A stretch of DNA of 64,000 nucleotides, taken from the NCBI GenBank assembly GCA_000497125.2, contig CM035323.1, forward strand, positions 566,001-630,000, given 5' to 3'. The position numbers and the translations under genes were made by a program. The stretch is from Spironucleus salmonicida (taxonomy: Eukaryota > Fornicata > Diplomonadida > Hexamitidae). The notes below the pieces were generated by a model. The model made no database searches. It worked only from the letters and a program-made list of their open reading frames with translations, and was not told the origin of the DNA. Positions 48,730 through 61,199 of the stretch are shown here, in pieces. The first letter of the stretch is position 1, and each line of letters opens with the position of its first letter.

Positions 48730-49569
48730 TCAATCACTCATTCCTTATGACCCAATATTTGAACTAAAAACGCAACTATTTAACAAAGTCTCTTGTGAGG
48801 TATTTATTTATGTGTCGACAAAGTCTGATATACTCAAATTACGATAGTTATACCCTCCGGTATTATCGTCTGCGTGGATGAATCCTTTTTTCGCTTGCTC
48901 TATCTAATATTTAGAATTTTCAAACTCTAAAGTTGGAGCTACTAGATGTTATAAACCTTTATATATTATATTATTCCTAATATCAGGTATTATCTTCATT
49001 GCTTCTTCGATCATCCAATCATAATTTTCAAATGAAATGCTTCTTATATTTTTAAGAATAAATTATGTATATGCATGATTGCCTAAGAGAGCAGATAACA
49101 TCAACGGGTTATTATAAATTGAATTTGACTAAAGGATATTTCTAAATAATTGATGATTCCAGCTTTTCATCTAATTATATCCTTTTCCAATAATAACGCA
49201 CGATAAAAGAGGTACCTGAGATTATATTACATCATAAATACTTAGACTTTATTTTAACAAGTCAAACTGCCCTTACAAGGCTAAAATACACTGATAACTA
49301 AGTCCTTCCGGAAGCAGGACCGATTTATTATCATATGTGTATACATTAATCCAAACAGGATATTTGGTAAGCAAGTAGGCCTCCTTGTCTTTTAAATAGT
49401 TAATAGATTTTTCGTTTCCAAAGTAGCTTGCATAGTGAATTCCACAGAAGCCTCTGCGCTTAGATGTACGTGATTCATCTACACATCTATATAATTGTAA
49501 CTTGTTCATGGTAGTGATATCTGATTTAAATACTGCAGTCAGCCATTATGTTGATGAGTCTTACCCCAT
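48730..49569 (-). CDS. Stand-alone ankyrin-like protein, AT-rich paralogue
   Basis: 279 codons from the ATG at 49569 (Met-Gly-Gln-Asp-Ser-Ser-Thr-Gln-Trp) to the TGA at 48730-48732. The blocks RGFCGIHYASYFG, LLTKYPVW and LPEGLSYQCILAL match 7121 almost block for block, and the C-terminal GFIHADDNTGG...LSISDFV matches the GC-rich 8683 gene. Gly2/Ser6 again fits an N-myristoylation consensus (inference). The start was chosen because upstream in-frame sequence aligns with the N-termini of the paralogues. Confidence 0.8.
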
Positions 49570-49781
49570 TAAAATTTTATGTTATAGGTTTATAATAATT
49601 CTTATTACTTAACTAATTAATAAAGATACAGTTTCAATGAAATACTAAAAATAACTATATAGTATTTATTTAAATGGGTATTAAGAAACATAACCCCAAA
49701 ATGTATAATTTTGCTGACTAAATTACCATTAATTATTATACATAACAGTAAACCCTAAATCAATAAATAATATCAGCTAAA

Positions 49782-51179
49782 TCACTCCTATATTATTTAA
49801 ATATTATTAACTAGTCGCTTTTCACCTTACCATATAACTTTTTTATTTAAAATTATTTTACAACTTCTGGGTCCAGTATAAATTACACCAATTTATATTT
49901 GTTAATCAACAGTGCTTCGCCAGCTTGAGTTTAGTTATCCAAATGTGAATATTTTAAATATTTCGTCTTCCTTGATTTAAAAAAAATAAGTATCTGAGGT
50001 ATCAAAGTATATGAATTAATTTTTTATAACAAAATATAAAAATCTTGTGTATTCTGCTTTAAAATTTGCAATAATAGATTATGTTTAAACAACATTAGAC
50101 CTAGTTTGCTAAATCTTAGGTCGCATGCTAAGCAATTCATTAATCTTTGATTATTCAATTTAATTATTTAATTATGATGCATTTCTCTTTTATACCAGAA
50201 TTGCATTATTTATTATTAGTTTATAGTTTTCAGTAACTCTAACAATTATAGTGTCCAATGGTTCTGCAAACTCCCATGCACTGTTAAGTTAATTATTTTA
50301 CCAAATCTCGCAATAGTCTGTATGTTATACCTGAATTGTATTTTCAAAAAGCTTTGAATCCTCAGTAAAGATAGTTATATCCTAATCATGCACTTTAATT
50401 ACTACATCGCCGGGAATTGTGAAAATAGGAATATCTACTATACTTGACTAATGTATTGGCTAAAAAATTGGAATAATTTCGATATCATGCTATATTAATT
50501 TAAGAATATTTTGCGAACCTTTACAAGGTAAGTGTAAAGCTAAGTCCTTAACAAGTAATTCAATTTTATCCTTAATGCATTCTAAAATATCAAATATTTT
50601 TACTTTAAAAATTTATTAATTGTATTTAAGTTTTGCCAAATCTTATGCAAAATCAATAGTTTCTATAAATGCCAAGCATCTTTAATCAGATATTAAAATT
50701 TATTTTGATTTCAATAAAATTTAAATTTGTTCTATTAAGTTCACAAATCCTATCTAACTCACAACATACTCAGTAACTTCATAGTCGTTTGTAAACGTAA
50801 ATTTAAACGTTTCTCGTGCCATCATAAAAATATAAGTTAATCCTTCGTAATGTTAGTTTATAATAAATTTATGAAAAGGAATAATTTTGTAATTTTATGC
50901 TACTTCTCGTATAAGTTTGTATGTACGTAGCGAGTAATGCGACGGAATAGGTAGAAGAAGTTGAGCAGTATCAAAAATTAAGCTGAACTTATGTTGCAAA
51001 AGAACCAGATACGTTTTTAAATCTTATACCGCTTCAGATAACTTGTTACCTTGACTTGATTCTATTTTATACAGAAACGCCTGCTTTTCAATAAGCACAT
51101 CAGTATGGACGAGCCTAGCTGACAGTATGTCATAAACCAGAGTCTGCTAGTCCTGCAAAAGTATAACGTACCCATTCAT
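49782..51179 (-). CDS. Unknown 465-residue protein
   Basis: Open from the ATG at 51179 to the TGA at 49782-49784. Strands and helices alternate; the start MNGYVILLQDQQTLVYDIL suggests a beta-rich N-terminal domain. An internal Met-Met pair at 50825 is not the start because coding-like sequence continues upstream. No family recognised. Starts 29 bp from the stop of the upstream minus-strand gene. Confidence 0.65.
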
Positions 51180-51208
51180 TTTTTAATAATTCATATAAAT
51201 ATATAATA

Positions 51209-53143
51209 TCACATATTTTTTATTTTTCTGACCTCCTCCAAAATCTCATCCTTGCCCCCCGTTTCGAACGCGCTAAGTCCAACGAACACTTCCCTCTACA
51301 CCCCGCATGCAGCAACTAGCCCTGCAACCTCTGCTGGCGACATTAGCACAGTATGCTGGTTGCCGAAAAAGCTAACCTGCGCCAAAGCGACCACATGCTG
51401 TCGGTACGCTGGAACCCGCACCGCCACGAGCTTGAAAACGCTCCTGGCGCTGCGCGAGACCTCGAAAAACGACAGAACAGCGGCGTTAAACTGTTCATTC
51501 TGCGCGTAAAACTCTGCCAAATCGCTGTTGCAGCGCAGGACATTCTCAACGAGCCCCAGGACCTCCAAATCTGGCGCTGCGAGCGCCAGCAGCGAAAAGT
51601 TGAACAAAAATTCTACGGTTTCCTAATTATAGCTGTTCGACCGCATGCTAGCTTGCAGCTTTACGTCATTTTCGAGCAGCAGCGGCAGGAAGGCGCGCAG
51701 CTCCTCAGGACCGAGGGGATTTTGCGCAAAATCGGAGAGGAATTCGCCAATTTGGCCGGCTGAGAGGAGAACGTGCAGAGCCTGGAATGCTGTGCTTGGG
51801 CGCAGACCAAACGCGGCGAAGACCTCTGGAATGAAAAATTGCGTTATCGCGTCGGGGACGCTGATTTGGAGCTCTTTTTGGCCGCAAATTTTACAAATTA
51901 TCTACTGAATTCGTGCACAGCTTGAGCTCTCGAAATAGCGGATCCCGTTCGTTTTCATGTAAAAAGCGGTTTCCTGCAGTAGCTGAATGAGGCGATCAAG
52001 TACGTCGGGGGTGACGCAAAACTCGAATTCGTCGTTCTGGTTAAGGAGCGATTCCACAACTTCGAGAAGAATTTTTCGCTCCTCGAAATCGCTGGTTTAT
52101 AAACATTATTATAATATAATTTCTGATATATATTGACTTTCAGTTTCTGTGAAGTCTTATTAATCTGGTTGGACTGTATAGAATATGCCTAGAAACGAGT
52201 CAAGGGCTAAACTTTTCAGGTTAAGAATTCCCATAGCAATTCCTAAGGTCGCTTATATTGCAAATGAAGCAGAGTTGAGCCGGGCGCTTTCGGCTAAAAA
52301 TACGTCTAAAATTCTCTGAACAAATGGTTCATTAAATTACTTTCCTAGCTATTACTAGACTTGCTCATAACTTAGTAAATAACTTAAAAAGTCAGCGAAA
52401 AGTTCCTTCTCTACCATTTGGAATGTTTCAAAATTTTAGAATACCTACTCACAAAATTCTCCACAATACTCCTTACATGCCTCATAAAATGTAGCAGGTC
52501 CGGTATAAAATACTAAATTTCGTGCAACTTGTGCAATTAATATAATAGACTCCACACCTTGAAGTTGCAAGAACAGGCATTCCAATTATGGCACAGTCCA
52601 TGTTTGGCGTGAAAAAATCAGCATCTAATCAGTTGTTAAATCTTTTAGGTTCAACTATTATTTAATTGATTTTTCGAGATGTCCAAATTAGAAAATAGAA
52701 GAAATAATAACATTATCATGGATTTGAGATGATACTATAAAATCAATAGAATGAGTATTACGGAGTCCTAGTTCTGCAAAAAGAGATAAATATTATTTTT
52801 AGGTATTAATAGAATAAAAATATAAAAATATTTTTAAATTTTTTGCTGCTACTGATATTAAGAAGCGTGCAGTCTCGGTGTACTGATATTTTTAGATAGA
52901 TAAGAAGTAATCTGATAAAATAAGATGATTATTTAAAGCAAAAATTGTAAAAAATGAGCCCTGAGATAAGATTTCCGTGAATAAAGCACATGCCAAAATC
53001 CTTTAATTTTAGCTCTCGGGTAATGATGTAAAGAATTAGTGAACTAACGGGATAAGAGTTTCAAAAGTTATAAGAGATTTTAGTGTATTAAGCTGTGTAA
53101 GGTTGCCATTTTCTGCTTGACTGAGGGCCTTATTTAGTGACAT
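51209..53143 (-). CDS. Helical ARM/HEAT-like protein, AT-rich 5' and GC-rich 3'
   Basis: 644 codons, ATG 53143 to TGA 51209-51211. Regular amphipathic helices throughout suggest an ARM/HEAT-type solenoid. Around 52,095 the codons switch from AT-rich (TAA/TAG for Gln) to GC-rich (CAG), in frame. A pair of Cys (CKICG) lies shortly after the switch. Family not recognised; proteasome-assembly or trafficking solenoids are possible. Confidence 0.7.
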
Positions 53144-53243
53144 TTATCTGAGGATACATAAAATATTATATAATATTGATATTATATTTTTATTATAATA
53201 CATTATTATTATATATTTATTTTATAGAATAATAAAATAATTT

Positions 53244-54551
53244 ATGAACGATTATGATTTTCTAATCTTAAACATGGTAAAAACATAAACCTCGTAGCTT
53301 AGGATTATATCTAATTATAGATCATTTATATCATTGATTATATCAAACTAGATTAAAAAATCTGAAATTACAGAAGACCAAATGAGAAATTTATAATTGG
53401 AAATTTTATAAGATTAGCAATAGACTATAAGTACCACACATAAAACATGCCGATAATTAAAATATATAAACGAAGATACTTATTTTAATTAGTAGCTGCA
53501 AGAATTATTTGAAGAAAATTTTGCGCTTTAAAACGATAAAGCTGATAAATCGATTCTTTCACAATAAATACTAGAACTATAAATCAAAATTCCACCATAA
53601 AGTGATGTAGTGTCCATTTTATGCGATTCTATTAGTTAATCTGACATTTAAAACTATAAAAATAAAATGATTAGTTAGTAAACACAAAATTAGCAATTGG
53701 TAGAAGAAAACAAACTATTTTAAAGTTAGATTAACCAATTATAAGAAAAATTAGTATAAAACATTAAGGATTAGTGCTAAAATGATCAATTTTAGATATA
53801 AATTTAGGAATATTAAGAATCACTATTAAGATTCAAAGTATAAGATGAAAATAAAGATAATACAATTAAAATGCTTAACAATACCATTTAATAATAAAAT
53901 TAGTAGCTGAACAATAATTTAAAATTAAATTCTATAGATATTGATATAGTAGCGATGTTTTTATCATAACTATCTACACTACTTAATGATAAAAATATTC
54001 ATTCGGATGATGAAGAATTAACGAGAGAATTATTTGTAAAATCAGGAAAGCGTGTTATTAAACATATTATACGAAGTTAAAACGTAAATAATGATATAAA
54101 GTAATCTTTAGTAGAGAAATAAGAAGAGATTGATTAACTAAAATAAACGCTGATTTTGCTACAATAACAATAGATATAAGATACAAATAATACGGATACA
54201 AAATAAATAGAAGAACTAAATTTAATAATTGAAGATATTTCTTAGTAAAATGATGACCTTTAGTAAAAATTATAAACAATTTAGATGAAACCTCATACAG
54301 ATGACAACAACCTTAAGAATGCATTGAAATAGCTTAAAAATGATGTATTGTCAATTTATGAATCGCTTAAAGTAGCAGTTATAGATGGATAAGAGTTTGT
54401 ATTTGATGCAATAATTGCCAAAAGCAATTGGCTTATATAGTAAAATGAAGAACTTTAAAGTGTTAAACAGATCATAACCAAGCTAATTCCACATCAAAAA
54501 GAACAGTTAGACGAAATTAATATCATTAAAAAATTGGTGGGTTGTGAATGA
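53244..54551 (+). CDS. Long Gln-rich coiled-coil protein
   Basis: 435 codons, ATG to TGA, with Gln mostly TAA/TAG. Leu/Ile heptads with Gln/Asn/Lys/Glu dominate residues 80-390. Likely a filament or scaffold. No family recognised; divergent from the ARM-like gene with 100 bp between starts. Confidence 0.7.
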
Positions 54552-54557
54552 GTTATT

Positions 54558-55151
54558 TCATCCTTCATTTACTCTCACAAATGGATTAAATAACCATAAT
54601 AACATGCTACCCCCTAATTTCTATTTCCACAATTAATAATTAAAATCAGCGACTATATTATTTTTTTACTCAGTCACAGTAACCCCAGTTATAAAACGTA
54701 CTCTGCAAAGAATAAAATATCCTCTGAAATATTATACGAAAGCTGTCAAGCTTACCGCCCATGATAATTTATTTTTCAGTACAAACAAACCAAACAAGCC
54801 CCAAATTGAACCTGTGATGTAAATTTTAACATAAATATTAAAATTTTAGCCATAGACGCAAGAATTTAAAAATTGGCAATGGTGATCAAATCTCTATCTA
54901 CATAAATTGCATGCTCTGCAATGTCGTGTTTAAAGAGGCCTTGAAGTTTAGCAAAATTGACAGAATTTAGAACCCTGCATTTCTAAATTTTGGGGGTGAG
55001 TAAAATACTAGACTCTAATTATTGAAACACAGAAGTTGATAGGTAAAAGTAAGGAAATCGTGAATTAGAGATTAGTTAGCTGTTATTGAAAATAAAGCAA
55101 TTCAAATATGGTAGTTAACAGTGTTAATGATGTAGAGAAGAACTTTTACAT
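54558..55151 (-). CDS. DHHC palmitoyltransferase (small)
   Basis: 197 codons, ATG 55151 to TGA 54558-54560. Residues 5-50 hold hydrophobic segments, then the Cys-rich domain: CQFC at 64-67, RHCRACNLC and RFDHHCQFLNSCVYGQN, with the catalytic DHHC at 89-92. A further hydrophobic stretch follows (TGSIWGLFGLFVL). DHHC enzymes S-acylate cytosolic proteins at membranes (known). It is shorter than most, with perhaps four membrane segments and a brief tail. Stop codons of this gene and the convergent coiled-coil gene are 6 bp apart. Confidence 0.85.
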
Positions 55152-55206
55152 TTATTGTGTAGCCACCTAATTTATATATAAAATATTATGATATGATAAA
55201 AAATAA

Positions 55207-55596
55207 TCAGTCAACACAAACAACCCATGACGCATTCACATATTATATTTATGGGACACCATCAAACCGGACTTTAAGAACTAAATTTTCATCATTATCT
55301 CCTTACTAATAAGCTTCAATAGCCTAGCAAGGATATAATACTGACATCCAGGATGTACCATCATGCCATATTGATAATAGTCGCTACCCTGGTTATATTG
55401 TTTTCAAATTTTATGGATATTTTTTGATAATAGAAGCGCTAATAGTTTACTATTTTGAAGTATCATCAGGTATGAGATCCATAATAACATACTAATCAGA
55501 AGCTGCAATATATTCGATAATTTCAGCTAGCATCCACTATAATTCATTATCAATAAGTACCCTTGCTATAACTGACTAACCAGGATCAAGACTCAT
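55207..55596 (-). CDS. SGF29-like tandem Tudor protein
   Basis: 129 codons. First Tudor at about residues 5-60: GQSVIARVL, QWMLAEIIEY, YVIMDLIPDD. Second at about 70-125: GQRLLSIWHDG, SWMSVLYP, LVLKVRFDG. This matches the double Tudor of SGF29, which reads H3K4 methylation in SAGA-type acetyltransferase complexes (known). The usual N-terminal coiled coil is absent, so only the reader module remains. Confidence 0.7.
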
Positions 55597-55746
55597 TGAA
55601 AATTAAGTAAAATTATATATTTTAATATAATAATCTAATTGCTTCAAAGTTACATTAGTGAGAATATTACAATAACTAATTCACTCTATACTCGAGAATA
55701 AATATTATAATATTATTTGATATTCTTCCCTATATCTATAAAAAAA

Positions 55747-58700
55747 ATGTTCACGCAACCAATCACACCAAACTTCACCCTATCGATAGAGCCACAAACA
55801 GATGCTGAGATTTACGTAAGCATGAATAACATAATATCTCAATATCTACGCTAATTTTAGTTGCATGAGTTTCTTATCATGTTAAACAACCCTACTCAAG
55901 AACTAAATCGGCTAATTGAACCATATTTAGCAAACCCTGATATCAAGCAATTGGATCATAGTTTTATTCGAAGAATTTTACACCGTAGCCCATCTATGTT
56001 GGAACTCTCTAATATATGGAGAATTGTAATTTTATTATTACATTACGACTAAAACTCTAAGTTAAAATCTGACTCTCCTACAGACCAAAGGATTTCGCTT
56101 AATATATCAGCTAATATTTTTGATGATCGGTTAACACTATCTGATAAAGACTTCTTCTATTATGCGTATGCCGCTATATCGTCAATAAAAGAACAAATTT
56201 TGGTTTGTATGCGGAAAGTTATAGTTGTTAATTTTAATATATTCAAACCAAAAGTAATCTCATGTAAGAATGAACAGCTACCTAGTATTGAAACATTATT
56301 TCGCGATTTGACAAACATCGAGTTCGACGAAAATTTATAAATTGTTTACGAGAAAGAAAGAGTTATGTTATAAGATGAAAATTAGTATTTTTTGGTATAT
56401 TTTTCAGATAATAAAGGGATATTTACGTTTTTAGAAAAGGAGATTCCTGATTCAAATTTACTTATTGGCTACTCTGTAGTAGATATCTATAACTTTAAAG
56501 TTGATACAATTTATCGCGTTCCATCTCATAATTTGGCTCAGAATAGTATTTGTTCAATAGTAATTGAATAAGGTAAATTATTAAATGTCTCAAAATAATT
56601 ATTTATATGGCAATATAATAATAAGTAAATTATGCATTTGAATAGTCTGCTCTGTCATAAAATAGATTATAATATTGATAGAACTACATGCTGTTATGCT
56701 AATTAGCCTGGTGATGATTAGGGTTACAAACTAATACAAACTTTAACAGAGAAAAAAATTGAAGTTTTGTTAGATTTTGATTTACATATTCCAATTTAAG
56801 GAGAAGCTATTACATAGTAGTATTCGGAATATTATAATAGTGCATTTTAGTAAGTTCTTATTCATAATAGTACAGTTTCAATTTTGGTACCTTAAATTAA
56901 AACTTTCGAAAACTTCATTAACTCATGTCCTATAAAAAGAATATTACTAAATTATGAGTTTTTAAAAACTATTACTTTGGCTATAGATGAAATAAGAAGA
57001 ATATTTTTTAAACTTAGACCAAAAGGACTTATATTAAATGGTATAGACTAACTTAATAATGAGTAAATCAATATATTGGATGTTATATTACAAATCAATT
57101 TCCCTAATAATTATTTCTATGCAGCAACCAAAGAAGACTAGTAACTATTTAAAATATAAAGAATATTCAAATATAATAAACTAGACGACATTAGCAAAAA
57201 ATATAATCAGAATAGCATATGTTTATATCGGCAAAATTTTATTGATATCATTGGATTAATTTCATAGTAGACGCTATATACATATTTATTTTCGTATGAT
57301 TAAATGAAAACTACAATAAATAATATTGATTTAAGAAGTCTATAATAAATTAGTATTGACAGACATCTTTATTCAAAACAATGTTAACAACTTAATCTAT
57401 AGAATACAATTATATCATTAAATATGGAATTACCAGAATATTTATTTTCTCTAAGACAACATGCAATAAATATTGTGCAGTATTAGGTATAAGGATTTAT
57501 AGTTATTTAATTAGAATATGAAGCAGGTATTAAATTAATCATTGCTAATACAGGAAACGAAAAATATTACAACCATGATTTTGGAGAATCATTTACATCA
57601 TTGGATAATTAAATAGTTGAAATACAACAAGAAGTATTTTACTTAGAGCCTTGGGAAAACAAAATATATGCATTTCGAACCTAGCAATCAAATTTATAAG
57701 ATTATACTCATTTACCAATACTATATTAAGAATTTAAGCATTTTCTTCCTATGAAATTATTTATGCATTCTATTTAAGTAATATCTGTGAATTAACTATA
57801 CCGTGCATAAAACTAAACATAAATTGTAAATTAATTACTATCGTAGTCTGGGATTTAAAGCATTAATTAAGCTAAAAATAGAATGATCATACAAACGATT
57901 TATAAATAATTTAATTCAGCTATATTTAATCCTTTAATTTTATTGATATTTTCTGATTCTAATTCAAAGCTATCAGTTAAAATCCCCAAATTATCATAAG
58001 ATTTATTAAATGTAATCTATGAGCCTTTTATTCTAAAATTTATGTTCAATATAAGACGGTCAGAAACCTTTTTTGGGTTTGATTTCTCTCTTCTATAAGA
58101 TTATCAAAGACGTATACTATCTCTTTTATTTCCACCTTCTCATTTTAATAAACTGAACATGCTTGTTTCTTAAAATTATGTATAAACATCAAAATTAGAA
58201 CTCAATGATATATTATCTGGATATTTTTAACCAGACATTCTAATAATTACAACTAATATTACAAGTTAAGTTGCTATTTTAGCTCAAATATTATCAAGTT
58301 TCTTTACTGTATTAATAATCGCCCCTATTTATGAGACTCCTTATGGATTATAATCGTTCCCATCAGAATTCCTTGGTAACTTAGAATATACGATTTAAAA
58401 CTTTGAAAATTCAGGAATTCATCATGCTTCAAAACCAAATATAGAAACATTATGCCTCCACAATTTTTAGTATTTTAACACTAAGAATTATGATTTCGTT
58501 CCATAGAATTGGAGTGATTCATGCAACTTATTGACTGCATTTGTTAAACACTTATTTCCTAGAAGTTTTTCGCCACCAAAATGTGTTATAAGTAGTGGAA
58601 ATATATCAGCAATTGCAAGTTCCAGTTTTAAAAGTTTCTTAAATATATAAAAAACCGTAACTCGAGTAACTAGATAGCCAGTCCCTTTTAGAGAAACTAA

Positions 58701-58998
58701 ATTCATAAATTTTGGTGCAAGTATGCAAGATTTAGAATGTGTAGATAATATCTTTTAGTTTGAAGAATTGCGTATTAATCATGATATTTTCTGGGATTAA
58801 ATGATTAATAAAGTGGTATTTATGAGAGGAATATTTTTGAGTAATGATTTGGTTACCTGTGAGGAAAATGTAAAAAACTAAGTTGAAAATAGCTTACTAG
58901 TGAACTGGTGTTGCAATGGTAAGCTAGATACATATTAAAGCGATTTGGTTGGAATGGTACGACTTGGGTAAAAAATTATTAACTTTATTGGGTAGTGA
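55747..58998 (+). CDS. Unknown 1,083-residue protein
   Basis: One frame, ATG to TGA, with many TAA/TAG. It has mixed strands and helices and no transmembrane segment or diagnostic motif that I can see. The start is preceded by a run of A. The complete frame, balanced composition and Phe/Tyr/Asn richness support coding. It has no GC switch. Confidence 0.7.
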
Positions 58999-59056
58999 TA
59001 TTTTCAATAATAATTATTATACTAATATATACTAATGTTATAAATTATCCTCTAAA

Positions 59057-61189
59057 ATGAATATCGACGAATTGATAAACTTATCCTCTACACCCTAAGT
59101 TATAGAGGAAACATTGGAAGATTTATAGAAAAAAGCATATACAAACATAGAGCGCTTATCTTCACCATCATTAGAAATTGTCATTGATTCTTTCAAGAAT
59201 CTTTAGGAAATAACATCAAAAAATCCAGAATTGACTATTTAAGCATTCTAAACTGCAATGAATATGATTTCATCAACTCCAAACTCTCCTTCAACTAATC
59301 AAATCTTAGCGTTTTTGCATCAGGTTTTTGTTTCAAAAGATATTTTGTTTACTGAGGAACATATAATACTAATATTTGAAGTTCTACGAGTATCGACATA
59401 AGTCGATTAAAATGCTTTTATTTTTGCGGAAACTATCATTAAAAGCGACATTTATAAAACCTTTACTTTCAGTACATATTCTATTCCAAATCTGCTTATT
59501 TCAGTACTTTCTAAACCTAATTTCTCGCTAAATTTTATATTAAAGTTGGTTGAATTAAATCAAGAGATATTTTATACAAATAGCGAAAACGAAATAATTA
59601 GAAACAATTTAAAAACCTTACTAGCTGAATTAGACTTTATTAAATAAATAATGTTAAAAATTGAGCACTTTTAGGTTAAAGGAATCGAAAGTGTAAACTT
59701 AATATAATTATTAATGAAATTTTCTGACTAATCTATATTCTAGCCACATACTGTTGCATAATTTTCTTTAATTGCAGACTTTTACCATTCAGCAGCATAT
59801 TCATATATTATTTCATATAATAATAACATCCCCACTCCACTTGATTAATTAGAAATTTTACAAACTTTAACTAGTATTTTACTATATTATATTAATAACC
59901 ACATACTTGATAATTCTACTGTAGAAAATAGTAAAATTTTTAATTATCTAATTCTTCTTATTTCATGTTCCCAACATGAAATTCTCCTCGCCACTTCTCT
60001 CCACCTCATTGACCTCATTTCATCAAATTAGTCACTTACAACCCTTTCAATTACGTAAATTCCAAATCAAAATTGCGATTTCACTTCAATTCTCGCAAAT
60101 ATCTACAAAAATCCGATTTTTAGTTAAGAAATTCGAACGAATTCACTTTCCGTTTTAAGGAAAATAATCTGTCAAAACAAAGAAGTTTTTGCTGCGAGTT
60201 TGAGCAAAGAAGCCAGAAAAGGTGTCCGCGGCGACGTTCAGTCTGGCTTTAAGATGATCGCGCGAAGCTTTTTGGTGTCAAAACCGACGGAAATCGAATC
60301 AGTTTTTGGCAAAGCCGCGAAAGCGTATAAAGCAGGGCTTTTGAAATTAGAAAGGGGCGATTTTGAAGTTGATGGAAGGGGGCTGACAACAATTATAAGC
60401 ATATTATTGAATAATAATGATGATGGGTGTTTTGGAATTATATTAGAATTGCTTCAAAATGCGCTTGTCGTACAGCATTTTGGGGCTAGTGTAACGGAGA
60501 GCTGCAAAAAATTGGCAGAAGTGCAATTCGTCCAAAATCTGTGCTGCAAGTTCTTTGTTTCCATGAAGTTTTTAAACTGCAAAATTGTATATTGCAAGCT
60601 AATTAGCTTTATATATGAAAATGCTACAACGTATGCATTGTGTGGGTTTAATGGCAATTTTGAGGGATTTTCTGAGATAATAACATTCCTAGATAGCTCA
60701 AAATACTATGACGCACTGATTTTATCAAGTCTGAGCATAGACATAGGAACGGAGGTTTAACATTATAACAAGGGATTTAAATTTGTTGAAAAACTTTAAA
60801 ATGCCTTAGAAACACTCAGATTGAACCCAGAGAACTTTACAATTCATTTCGATTTTGAAAAGCTCATTTCTGAAAAGATTAAGACATTTGAAAACGAGAC
60901 TACGTGTGGATAAGTCTAGAATACAACAAAAGTTGTTAACCGGGTATCAGAAAGTCAATATAATCAGCTTCTTGCTAAATGCGAAAAGCTAGAAATCGAA
61001 AACCAATAGCTCAAGTAAAAGATATTAACCTTAGAGAGCAATAACGAGTAAGCAGAACTCTAAAACCAACCAAAAACAGTAGAATTTCAACCAGAAATCA
61101 CACCAGATGAGTTTTTTGAGCAGGAAAATATCGCACCCAGCAGAAAGCACGGTAGGCAGCGAAAAATGGTCACAGATACTGCCGAATGA
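59057..61189 (+). CDS. Helical solenoid with C-terminal coiled coil (weak Uso1/p115 resemblance)
   Basis: 710 codons. The first 570 residues are amphipathic helices of ARM-like rhythm; residues 625-665 form a coiled coil (CEKLEIENQQLKQKI), then a Pro/Glu tail. Globular ARM head plus coiled coil recalls the vesicle tether Uso1/p115, but no diagnostic motif confirms it. Sequence becomes less AT-rich after about 59,960. Its stop is 10 bp from the convergent RRM gene. Confidence 0.6.
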
Positions 61190-61199
61190 TCAAAGAACT

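Noticed and set aside
54582-55040. Plus-strand frame with two in-frame TGA codons, considered as a selenoprotein
   Set aside because: The minus strand here encodes a clear DHHC enzyme; the plus frame is its antisense.
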